64,000 bases of DNA, taken from Geosiphon pyriformis. Its lineage: Eukaryota; Glomeromycota; Glomeromycetes; Archaeosporales; Geosiphonaceae. Position 1 is the first letter of the stretch. Each line of letters begins with the position of its first letter. The notes under the pieces are model-generated. The model made no database searches. It was not told the DNA's origin and saw nothing but the letters and a program-made list of their open reading frames with translations. The position numbers and the translations under genes were made by a program. The stretch spans positions 568,979 through 632,978 of the forward strand of contig JAAOMT010000659.1 in assembly GCA_016748015.1 (NCBI GenBank), read 5' to 3'. Below, in pieces: positions 45,320-56,003 of this stretch.

Positions 45320-45665
45320 AGATTAGAGATTTGTGAAGATTTTTTCTGAACTGTGGATGGGTTATTAGCTGGCCAAAGGTAATGTGTGCTGGGGTTTCCA
45401 TAAGATCTTTGACAACAGAATAGGGTCCAGATTTTTGTACAATTTCTGGGGGTTCCAACTTTGGAGGGTTCTTAAAAACTTTGGCTTTTGGTGGCTCATT
45501 GTTATCAGCAGTGGAAGTTGAGGCTTTGTTGGGATCTAGAACGAAATCAACCTTGGCTTTCTTCTTTTTTCTGGTTGATTCAGAAGTGTTGATTGCTAAT
45601 TCATCCATGTCATGGTCATCATCAGTTAAGTTAAAAGTAAAAAAGAGGTTTTCTTCTGGTTGGCT

Positions 45666-45704
45666 TGCACTCTCACTTTTTGAAGGTGCACCTATCAGTT
45701 TAAA
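45666..45704 (-). promoter_or_regulatory. Putative -1 frameshift signal, gypsy C
   Basis: TTTAAAC at 45704-45698 is followed by the gag stop TGA. The stem GCACCTT/GAG-A-GTGC keeps seven pairs with one G-T wobble. Confidence 0.7.
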
Positions 45705-47223
45705 GGCTAATAGACTGTGGCTTCAACTAGATGTTGGCATGGTTGGGTCTTTGATTGGGAGCATTATTGTTGATGGGTCTATTGTTTTGATTGTTATTAT
45801 TTCTGAAGACTGGAGGAGGTAAAGGAGGATTGTTGCAATTTCTTGAGAAATGTCCAGTTAATCCACATCTATAACATACAGGAGGACCACGATTTTACTG
45901 TTTTTGATAAGAAGATTGCTGGGGCTGATTAAAACGTGGTTCATATCTGGGTCTTTGTGGTTGTTGGTTATCTCTAACTGCTTGTGCCAAAGGTTCTAAT
46001 AACCAGGCAAGATTGGCTGTGAGTCTAACAAATAATTGTTCATTTGGATCTTGAGTTTGGACAGTAAAAGAGGCAGCAGCCATTTGAGGAGCAGGAGCCA
46101 TGACAAGAGCAGAAGCAAAAACTGGAAGTGTAGATTCCAAATGTATTCTTTGGTTGTCTTCAATTCGTTGGGCAAGTTCAATGACCATGTTCATTGTAGG
46201 ATTGTCTTTCAGGGCCAAGAGAGGCCAAAAAGCATAAGATAAATCGGTTCTCAATCCTTTTGTGAAGGAATGAATTTTTTGCTCTTCTGTCCAATTTTTT
46301 CCAGAGTCTGCACACTTGATTAACTTTCTGATTGCTTTAGCATATTCAGTTACAATTTCACCTGGACCTTGAGTTCTTCTTTCCAATTCCATGTGCCACT
46401 TGGATATCAAGATTGGGGTTCTGAACTTGTTTTCAAACCAGGTTGTGAAAGAGGTGTTGTTTTCTCCAGCATTTGCTGACATCCATCTAATGATTCTTTG
46501 ATGGGCATTAGCATCAGTTTTCTGTGAGAACCAGGTAGCAGGAGAGCCTTGGAGATAGCCACCAATAATTTGAAACTTGTACTCATCATTGTATTGGTTG
46601 GCTGTAGCAGCTCTTTCAAAGTCATCCAACCATTCAATTGGATCTTGTGCATCGCCTCTGAATAATGGTAGTGGGGTGTTGTTTCTTCATTCCAAAGCAG
46701 TTTGTATGCCTTGGAGGGCAGCCAGAATGTTTGCTTGCATTGGATCATGGGCCATTGGTTCAGGGGTTACTGTTTGAGTGGAATGTTCTGATTCACTTAA
46801 AAAGAGATCAAAAATAGGAGCAGTTTGATAACTTTCTTCTTCTGTTTCAAGGGAAGTTATAGTTGATTGGTGAGCAGCAACCCAAATGTGTATTTGGTGA
46901 TTCAGATATTCAAAATCAGGGGGCTGTTGTGTGAAAGTTGTGGAGTATAAAAGCTGATTGATGCTATTATTTCTTTCTTCAAAGTTGTCTTCAAAATAAG
47001 CTTGGTCAAAGTAATAAGTTGTATATGCTGTATAGGTTTCAGCTGAGTGCTCGTTCAGAAACCAGTTCCAAAAGTCTTAGAATTGTCTATTAGATTGTTC
47101 TTCAAGGGGAAAGCAGATCAAGCAGAAGAGCAAGAGATTGAGTTCAATAAAGTCTAGATTGTTTCTGTTGTGTGCTGCAAAGTGTTCTTCTGATTGCTGT
47201 GGCAGGTATGAATAATCACCCAT
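45695..47223 (-). pseudogene. Gypsy C gag, broken
   Basis: ATG 47223 (MGDYSYLPQQSEEHFAAHN). 46629-45895 is open and covers the gag core (FENKFRTPILISKWHMELE) and the Gln/Pro linker. The knuckle reads CYRCGLTGHFSRNC. About 22 bases coding the FGEDPLVEA stretch are deleted near 45730, shifting the frame just before the frameshift site. Confidence 0.83.
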
Positions 47224-47275
47224 ACAATGAGGAAATAAGTAAATTTTGACAACCTCACAGGAAGCACCACTTTTA

Positions 47276-47918
47276 TGTTATGGGTTAGAGTAACAAGCTA
47301 ATGGATAGTAAGGGAGAACAGGATTGTAGGGTGATGGAAATAATCAAAGAGGAATTCAACTTTAAAAAGCGAATTTGAATGAGTATGGATTCAATGTGCG
47401 AGATCAGTCTCATAAAATATCTCAGTCACTATTCTTTTCAAAGGTAACTGGAGAATCTGAAGGTAAAAGAATAGTCCGTACTGTCAACAATTGATCACCA
47501 CTGGTATAATTCTATGCCTCACATCAGTGCTCTTAGAATTCAATATCAGGTATCAACTTGTGCTTTTCAGTCACGTTTATTCAAATAATCTTCAAATGCT
47601 ACAATTATATACATCAGGAAAAGGTCAACAAGTAATCTTTTATCTTTTAAGATGTTCAGATACTTGAAGATAAGGAAAGGAAAATTAGCGATAAGAGAAA
47701 GATTGAGATGAAAGTTGTTATTTTATTTATTCTTGATTATTCAGATGCTTGTTATTACATGCTTTTCTATAGCTAAGAGATTCATTACTTATATAGCTGT
47801 CAAAAGTGGTCAATGATTAGGTCAATGATCACTTTCTAAAAATAATGTGGCTAATCATATGACATCAGTGGCTAATACATGTGATAACTAATAAAAACTA
47901 TGAGTTTTAACCATAACA
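47276..47918 (-). repeat. 5' LTR of gypsy C
   Basis: 643 bp, TGTTATGGG...CCATAACA, with two U3 units. The primer site lies at 47253-47269. The right flank is ATAT followed by the second half of the LINE ORF2. Confidence 0.88.
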
Positions 47919-50900
47919 ATATAATTAGAAGACAACAAAACTTTGATCTAAACAAAGAAACAATAATCAAAAGCATCCTGAACAAAAAAAGACAAATAAT
48001 TGTACTGGACTATGTCATTGAAGAAGGCAAATTTCATGATGATCCTGATGAAATTAAAAAACTAGTAAACAAAAAAGCCCAAGAGTGGACTAGAACAAGA
48101 ATCCTTGAGTCTGAGCTATGGAAAAGTTGGGAACACAGATTTGAACCAATTGAGAGCATTCCAGACCATGTCTTTGATGATGTAATGGCTGAAATAACAA
48201 ATGAGAAATTTGAACACATATTGAGCCACACACCTCATAATAAAGCCTCTAGTCCATCAGAAAGGCTGGGCCTAATACCAAGTCTAAACTGAGAACATTG
48301 CTCAATGCTTGCATAGAAGCAGCAAACATGCCTGAGGAGTGGAGAGTAGCACATGTTATACTGATTCCAAAGCCAAAAGAATGGAGTGGCAATATTGACA
48401 TCACAAGGCTGATCACACTTATTGAAAGCACTAGAAAAATCTTAACAAAGATTCTAACTGTAAGAATATTAAAAGCATGTGAACTTCACAATGTCCTAAA
48501 AGGTTACAATACTTCAGTGTTAAAGAATACTTCCACAGCAGTTTCAATTCATGTGATTAATGCTGTCACTGAACATGCAAGAGAATTTGGTAATAAGGTC
48601 TGGTTTACATTTCAGGACATGAAAAAGGCATATGATTCAGTGGGATGGAAACCCATGGAAGCTGTACTAAAAAGAATTAAGATGAACAATAGGTTACTGA
48701 GCTATTTGGCTTGATGCACAACAATAAAAACAATAGAATCATAACTGAATTTGAGTTAAGTGACAAATATCAAGTACAAAATGGACTAGATCAAGGGGAA
48801 ACAAGCTCTATGACCCCTTACTGTGTAAAGTAAAACAAGCCAATTATAGTCATGGATACAAACTAACAGCTGCATGGAAAAAGTGGGACAATCAATCAGA
48901 TACACAATCTTTGTTGGTATTAGTGAATCATCTAGTCTTCATTGATAACACAGTATAGATAGCTAACTCAAGACAGAGAATGCAGAGTATTCTGGACACA
49001 GCTAGCTCCTTCTTTAAAATGGTAGATATAGAGGTCAACTTAGATAAGACTGAAACAATAGTGGTCAAACCCTCTAAAGGGAGATTATTGATGGTTGAGC
49101 AACTAAAATTTGGTCCAAACAAACAAATCTTGAAATTGCTGGATCCATTTACATGTACCCAATATTTGGGAGTATGGATCAGAGCAGATGGAAAAAATAA
49201 AACTGTTCTAAAAATGATAGGATCTGACATTGAAGCAATATGTGCAGTTATTAGTAAAAAACACATCACTGAAAAACAGGCCATTTACATTTTTAACAGT
49301 GTTTTCAGTCCAACAATAGAATTCAGATCTCAATTGACCCATATTCCAAATAGCTGGGCTAGAAAATAGACTTCAAAAATTTTGGCCACTATAAAGAAAA
49401 AGGTGAAACTTTCAATAGATTTCCCAGCCAGTACTATGCACCACTCATCCTTGTATAACTTGTTCAAAATTGAGAATATACAAGCAAAAAGCAAGATCAC
49501 AGATTTGTTGGTTAGATTGAACAGTACTAATATTGCTGGAATGGCTACAAAAATCAGACTAGCCAACTTACAGACACAAAGATAGTTAGCTCATAATATA
49601 CTTAAATACCCCACCAATGAATAATCTAGGCCAGGAGTTAATCTAATAGCTAATATTATGCAGATAATAGAGGAAAGGGACATCTCATTCAGGAGCGATG
49701 GTAACACACATGAGGTACTTGAATCTTCAAGACCACAGGCATATTTAATTGAGACTATCATACCTTCAAGTACAACCTACATCAAAGTTAGAAGCTTACT
49801 GAGGAAGAAAAACATTTTGTACTTGCATCAGATACAGAACAAAGATAAGTCATTGATGACATGGATGGACTTCACAAGGAAGTACAGACAAAATGATAGT
49901 GGTAGAATTCTCAGATGGTTCAAAATTTTGGAGTCTATGATCATTATGGATAAGCACAGGAACATTGATGTAACACAATGTGAAGTACTGGGGATGCACA
50001 AACTGACTAACCAAATACCAGATGATTTAGAAACAATACAAAGAGACACTATTTACATCCATATCCCTAACACTTTATTACCACAATGGAGGGGTGTACA
50101 AGAGAAGTTGAGACTCAGAAAAGAAATAGAAATATCAACAGATGGCTCACTAGTAAAAGCTGGTTCTAATGATGTGAGAGAAGTGGCTGCTTTCATAATA
50201 CATGGAATGGAGGCCGAATTTGGTATAGCAGTTGATGAAACATTATCATCAACAAAAACAGAGGTGAAGGCTGTATTATTGGCTTTGGAAGCAGTACCTT
50301 ACAGATGCAAGCTGACAATAAACACAGATAGTCAAGCAGTGATGTCAATGGCTCAAAAATAGTTATCCAAAGATTTTTTCTTGTTTATTAGAAATCAGCT
50401 CAAAACTTCAAACTGGCACACATGGAATGCAATCAGAGCAATAGTAAGGGAAAAGAGGATTGATCTCAACATGAACAAAGTGGCTGCACATACTGGTATG
50501 TTAGAAAATGAGAAGGCTGACAAACTAGCCAAAGAATCTACCAATCTTGACACAGTAAGATGGGTCTATAATGCTAAGGAGATTGCATACATTCCCCTTT
50601 GCAGAAGAATTGAATTGGATCTAAATATCAGACATTTTCTGAGTGAACAGACTAGTCTTCAAGTAGCTTTGGATTGGATAGACAACAACAAAGTCCAAGA
50701 GATGTTAGGTTCTTTAGACCAAGATATAGACTGGATGTGCAAAACCAAGATTTGGAACTGGGATGGTAAAATGTCATTAGGTTTTACCTCAGCTGGTTCT
50801 TCAGCAATGTGCACATTTATTATGAAATCATTTCACAACATGCTGCCAACAGCAGAGGTGCTATACAACAGATGTCCCCTTGTATACCTAAACAATCTTT

Positions 50901-51641
50901 GCAAAATATGTCACAGAGAAGTGGAAACCAACCAGCACTTTTGGGAATGCTCTCTGAATACCCAAGAGGGCAAGACATTGATTAATGATGTAAGAGATAA
51001 GTGGATACAGTGCCTTTCAAAGGCTGTGAGAGGGGAATGTGAAGCCCTAAACACTAATAAAAAAATTGTGTTGTCTAATGAATACATCATGTCAACATCT
51101 AATATAGATCTGCTGTATAAAGGATTGATCAATAAGCAATTTGGAAGAATCAACACTTTTGCTGACATTGACCTAAAGACTAACAATAATATATTAATTA
51201 AGGTGTGTAAATGGGCAGTTAATCAAGCAAGGAATAGATTGTGGAGAGAACATTGCAAATTGCAAACTAAATGGGAAAAATCAATGAGTATTGATAACAG
51301 GGTCAAAAAAATCCATCTGATGAGTCCAACATACATAATATGTTAAGAAATAATGATAGAGATATTGGCAAACCCATAGGCAAAATAGGTGGTGTATTCA
51401 CACAGTGTAATAATATACTGACTAATGTTTTTTGTGGTAGAAATACTTTGTGTAATAGTGTGATACTCCATAGATTTTCTGGTTATACTAGCATGTAGTT
51501 AGGCATGACCACTTAATAGTTAGCCACATCTTGTAATTTAGATTATTGGGTGAGTTGGCTTTATGAAAAGGTCATGCTTTTTGAATGTGGCTAAACTAAT
51601 AAAAGACCAGCATGGCTACATGTTAAAAAAAAAAAAAAAAA
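47919..51641 (+). pseudogene. LINE family II ORF2, part 2 (RT, RNase H, zinc knuckle), dead
   Basis: It continues from 21918. RT: RRQQNFDLNKET, HNKASSPS (then a deletion), ITLIESTRKILTKIL, motif A DMKKAYDSVGW, and motif C FIDNTV in place of F-x-DD, so the catalytic Asp is lost. Thumb region: EVNLDKTETIVVKPSKG. RNase H: STDGSLVKAG, TKTEVKAVLLAL, NTDSQAV and ENEKADKLAKE give all four acidic residues, but a TAG after MAQK splits it. The C-terminus has a zinc knuckle (CKICHREVETNQHFWEC). Stop at 51345, then a 3' tail and poly(A) 51625-51641. At least five frame breaks. An I/Jockey-like layout with RNase H; the endonuclease is missing. Confidence 0.88.
51488..51641 (+). repeat. LINE family II 3' tail and poly(A)
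   Basis: ACTAGCATGTAGTTAGG, TTAGCCACATCTTGTAATTT, ATTATTGGGTGAGTTGGCTT and GACCAGCATGGCTACA are followed by A17. This is the reference for the tail carried by the three ORF1-only copies. Confidence 0.85.
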
Positions 51642-51725
51642 GGTAAATGCTAACAAGTAATCTTTTATCCCAAAATGTTTAGATACTTGAAGATAAAGAA
51701 AGAGAAATTAGTAATAAGAGAATGA
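51642..51725 (-). repeat. Gypsy LTR fragment
   Basis: AACAAGTAATCTTTTATCCC and GATACTTGAAGATAAAGAAAG match the middle of subfamily 1 LTRs (compare 33169-33240). It is sandwiched between the poly(A) of one LINE and the poly(T) of another. Confidence 0.8.
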
Positions 51726-51858
51726 TTTTTTTTTTGTTAACATGTAGTCACGCCGGTCATTTATTAGTTATTCCACAGTAATGTGGCAGTTTCATAAAGC
51801 CAGCTCACCCAATAATACATATTACAAGATGCGGCTAACCACAAGCGGAAAGCCCTAA

Positions 51859-54751
51859 CTACACACTAGTACTACCTTTGCTACCTAATGTATTAAACAT
51901 ATCTAATTCATACATCTTACCCATAATGCATACAAGTTCATGACTACTCTTAACAAGACTGCTCATCCACTTAGCCATCTGATCTGGATCAGACTTGATA
52001 TTAGAGGATTGAACCTCCCATAACTCCATCATCGAATCAAATGTATCATCATAGACTGAAAAATCTTTAGCATCACCATCATCATCATCATCATTATCAT
52101 CATCCATGTCATCATTATCAGATAAGTTATAGTGTACCTTCCCACTCCTCAACTTGAGAGCCCCCACTTCTTTTTGCAGCACAGAAGCCACAGCACGAAC
52201 AGCTTCAATTTGGTTTCCCAATCCAATCACACTTTCCTTCATTGCCTCTGCCATAACTGGTGGAGTAGACAATAACATAGTAACCAATGCAACCAAAGAA
52301 CCCACAGGCTCAACTATAGATTTGATCAACAAAGACAGTTCACTAAGTTGGGTTTCCAGAGAAGTCAATCTAGTGTTATGGTTGAAACCCAAAGTTTTTA
52401 TTAGTTATCACATGTATTAGCCACTGATGTCATATAATTAGCCATCCTATTTTTAGATAGTGATTGTTGACCACTTTAGATAGCTATATAAGCGATGATT
52501 CCCTTAGCTGTAGAAAAACATGATCAAAGTAATGAAATAAAACAATATCAATTACTTCCTCTCATATTGCTTATTTTTCTTTTCTTACCTTCAAGTATCT
52601 ACTTGTTGGCATTCACATACCTTATCTTTTCCCCTTTTTGATTTGTATTTGTTAGAATTAGCCTGAGAAGCAATTGGCTTGCTCTTGTAATTCATTGAAT
52701 AAAGAAACGATTGAAAAGCACAATGATACCTGTTATTGATTCTAAGAATCACTGAGTTGAGGCATAGAATAATAGCAGTGGTGTTATCTTGTTGACAATC
52801 ACGGACTATTTCTCTACCTTCAGATTTAAGAAAAGATTAGCAACTGTGATTTTTATGAGACTGATCATGCACATTGAATCCTTACTCATTCAATTCGCTC
52901 TCTTATTGTAATTCCCTCTTTGTTTATTTCCATCACCATACAATAGTGTTCTCTCTTGCTATCTGTTAGCTTGTTACTCCAACCCATAACACTAGCATTA
53001 ACAGCAACATCTGAACCAGAAGAGGCAACCGGCAACAGCGGCACCACAACTTTGGGGGAGGTACTGAAAGCCAGACCCATATCAACAGCAGCAGCAACAG
53101 GAAGAACCACAGAGGTGGCAGCTTTGGCATAAGATTTAGCTCCAACAAGAGATGACTTGAAAAAGATGGGACCACCAGCAGAATTAGAAGAGAGTTTGGG
53201 AGGGAGAGGTGGCAACACCTTGCAGTCCACAGCCAAATGATCCAAACTTTGACATCTGTAGCAGTGACGACATCCAGGAGTTTCCCACCAGATGCAGCAG
53301 CCATGTAAGATACCAGTTTTTGAAACAGCAGCATTTAAAGATTCCAAGGAATCAAAGGTCACCACAGCAAAGTGTTGACGTCAATAGGAATCAGGGGAGT
53401 GGGAAATGAAATACGTACAGCCACCAACTTGAAAGACCAGATTACTTATCTCAAATGCAGTACAGCCAAATGGAAGATTAACCAGCTTAGCTTTGAAAGC
53501 ATTTCTTGAGGAGATAACCTCTTTTTGGTTGGCAATGGGAAAAATCCTAACACTATCTTTTCTGACCAACACAGACCAGTTAGAGAGAGCAGCAGCAGCA
53601 GAAGAAATGTCCTTAAAGTTAACCACAGCATATTGCCATAAGCCAGCAGGCTTCAACTTAACAGAAGTGACAACACCAAAAATACCAAGAGCAGATTTGA
53701 TGTCATCAGAAGAAACTCCCAAGGGTACGTCACACAGTGCAACTAACAAAGAAGGGGAAGAAACAGAGGCCACTCCTGAAGACCGATCAATCTTAAGAGT
53801 GGTCAAAAAAACCTCATCACCAATGGCCACTTTGATAGCACCATTTAGACACTTCTGAAACACAAATTCCATACAGAACAACTTGACAGCATCTTGTAAA
53901 ACAAATTTAAGCCCAATACAACCAGGCAACAACTGAAACAAAGAACTGAGCAAAGCCATCTTGATCTTAAATGTAGCACCAGGTACAAGATTGGAGGCCA
54001 CCCAACCAGAGAACCTTTGACATCCAGTCACATTCACCCAAGCACCAGCATCAGATGCACCAGAAACTGGGGGGGGAACAGTTGATTCCATTTCCATCTG
54101 ATCAGCCCAATCTTTGAGATCATCTGGATTGATGGACTGTTTTGCTACTGGAATTGGCGATGATCTGCCAGAGAGTACCACATCAGGCAACACAGCCAGT
54201 GGTTGATCTTGGCCCAACTTGGGAGATGTGTCACTGCTGTTGCCATCCATATCAGGAATAGGGCTGGCTGCTGTTGTGGAGATTTTACTGAAGATCTCAT
54301 CTGGAACCACAAAGGGGTTCAGTATGACCATAGCAGTTGTGACTGCCTGCTGCTGTTTTTTGGGATTTTTTGCTTTTGCGGCCATTTGTGAAGCAGTAGT
54401 AGTAGAAGTAGTAGTGAGAGTGGTGAGAGCAGGAAAGACCAACTTGTTGACTGGTCTGTTATTAAAAATCTTTGGGCTCTTTGAAGTGGTAGAGACAACA
54501 CTGGGACTAACCCGAGTGTGTCTTTTTGAAGGAACTTTGACTGGAGAAGAACTTCCAGCCAAAGGAGAAGAAAATGAACCAGAAGCCGCTAAAGGCAGCT
54601 TATTACTATTATTTTTTAAAGGAAATGTTGCCAGAACATTTTGTCTAGCTGCTTCAATAACAGAGAGACCCTCTCGTGTTGAAACTTTATTAGTTACTAT
54701 AGGAAAAGTAATGTTTGCAACTTTTTTACTCTTAGCTCTATTCATGGTCAT
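51859..54751 (-). pseudogene. LINE family II ORF1 (copy 2), interrupted
   Basis: ATG 54751 (MTMNRAKSKKVANITF) is open for 456 codons to TGA 53381, right after PDSY. A second open stretch (53365-52992) carries VTFDSLESLNAAVSKTG, a complete knuckle CYRCQSLDHLAVDC and the SYAKAATS region. The solo LTR follows, and then the C-terminus (52373-51859): LETQLSELSLLIKSIVEPVG, a DDDNDDDDD acidic run and GSKGSTSV. This is the best preserved ORF1 of the three. The TGA is shared by all of them. Confidence 0.85.
52374..52991 (+). repeat. Solo LTR (gypsy subfamily 2) with 4-bp target duplication
   Basis: 618 bp, TGTTATGG...CCATAACA, with one U3 unit, TATATAA and AATAAA. It is flanked by CTAG on both sides (52370-52373 and 52992-52995). 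The intact ORF1-only copy 3 reads CAATCTAGCATTAAC at this site, proving a single CTAG before insertion. It was left by LTR-LTR recombination. Confidence 0.93.
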
Positions 54752-54782
54752 GAAATTTAGAAGAGAAAGAGTTTTTTGTCTG

Positions 54783-56003
54783 CAAAGCTATTCCTGTCTG
54801 CATTAATGGCATCAGTATTGAAACTGACATGGAAGTTTCTGAAGCTAAAGAATATACCATCATTGTTAGCAATGAGTGGCTCAAGAAAGCAAAAGCCTTA
54901 CTCGACTATGAACTTTGTGAGCTAACCATAAGATGTGATGAAAAACCCATTGTGGTTAAATGTCACCATTGGACAACTCCTCTAGCAACCAAACAAAATC
55001 AAGAAGATAAGCAATCAGAGGAATCAGATGATGAAGAGAGTGATGAAGAAGATGAACAAGAAGAACAAGAAGAAACTGCTGAACTTGCCTATACCACCTT
55101 CACCAGCAATGGCAAGCCACTAGACAATGTTAAAGCTGATAGAGAGGAAATCATTGTAAATGGCAAGCTGATCTGCTGGCCCTACTATGATATCCTAAGA
55201 AGAACCTTTGACCAAAAGCCTGACAAGAAAGCCAAATACAGTTATTGGTGGCATGGCCCTTGTGCCCAGTGCTGGTGCAATAAACCTTTGTATTTTTCAA
55301 GTGATAAATGCAAATCATGCCTGATCTATTACAAAAATTGGGAACCAATTAGCCTAATACCAAGAGATAAATTAAAAGAAGTACAGAAGTCCTTTGAGAA
55401 TGAACCACCTGAGATCCAATCATTAGTAGTAAAACAAAGAGAACCCTTCCCAGAAGAAAGAAAGATAGACATTGAAAATCTGTTGGCAAGAAACAGCCCA
55501 GTTATCTCAAAAGAAGGTGATACCCCAGGACGAACCCATGTAATACAACACACCATCACCACCAGAGAAACTTGCCCCATTCATTTAAAGCCTTACCAAT
55601 CCAATTGCCAAAATAATGAGTTCATCAAGAAAGAAATAAACAGAATGAAAGAACTTGAATTCATACAAGAAACCAAGAGTGAATGGGCTTTCCCAGTTGT
55701 AGTGGTATCCAAGAAAGGTGAAACTCTATGCTTCTGTGTTGACTACTGCCAATTAAATGCCATCACTGAAAGAGACATGTATCCACTTCCCAAGATTAAT
55801 GCAATGCTGGACCAATTCAAAGATGCTAACTGCTGGATTCTGGCAAGTAAAGATGGATCCAGAAAGCCAGAAGAAAACCACCTTCATTACCAAGTATGGC
55901 ATCTATGAATTCACAGTCATGCCTTTTGGTCTTACCAATGCCCCACCCACCTTTTAATGCTTAATGGATAAAGTATTTGAATCAGTGAAAGAAAACTTTG
56001 TTC
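54783..56003 (+). pseudogene. Gypsy fragment G: end of protease to RT
   Basis: 54829-55908 is open: EVSEAKEYTIIV, WLKKAKALLDYELCEL, the acidic patch, the Cys module (GPCAQCWCNKPLYFSSDKCKSC) and ENLLARNSPVISKEG, without the F/H deletion. RT starts (FCVDYCQLN) but about 28 bases coding the STIDL motif are deleted near 55830, shifting the frame. [10 protein letters not shown] is then followed by a TAA in place of the next codon and ESVKENFVL, cut by a LINE poly(T). LTRs, gag and integrase are absent. Confidence 0.82.

Larger units (their letters stand above)
42615..45704 (-). pseudogene. Gypsy C protease-RT-RNase H, RT active site YLDN
   Basis: The long open stretch 45608-43476 carries protease (LILDSGSSVSV), the acidic patch (EESDDEESDEEDEQEEQEE), the Cys module (GPCAQCWCNKPLYSPSDECKSC) and the first half of RT in one frame. 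Unlike F and H, ENLLARNSPVISKKG is undamaged. RT continues at 43469 with YLDNIIVYS (second Asp lost). RNase H (about 43070-42720) is broken. The frame ends at TGA 42615. The N-terminal part appears twice across the N gap, which I judge an assembly artefact, so the 710-codon open stretch is not real. Confidence 0.82.
21919..47918 (-). mobile_element. Ty3/gypsy copy C, host of a nested insertion cluster
   Basis: The outer LTRs at 21919-22644 and 47276-47918 are flanked by the 4-bp duplication ATAT (21915-21918 and 47919-47922) in a LINE ORF2. Removing gypsy D (23286-33555), gypsy F with one ATAT (34534-42182) and the assembly duplication at the gap leaves about 7.7 kb. That matches copy F (7,645 bp). 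Confidence 0.88.
51726..54782 (-). mobile_element. ORF1-only LINE copy 2, full length, split by a solo LTR
   Basis: The T tract at 51726-51735 (the poly(A) in reverse) is followed by the shared 3' tail, ORF1 and the 5' leader ending near 54782. Without the solo LTR it is about 2.4 kb, the length of copy 1. No ORF2 is present. The flanks differ (LTR sequence left, gypsy pol right), and no target duplication is visible. Confidence 0.85.

Noticed and set aside
43476-45608. A 710-codon protein with a duplicated N-terminal domain
   Set aside because: The duplication spans the N gap and is identical over 311 bases; it is an assembly artefact on top of a normal gypsy protease-RT frame.
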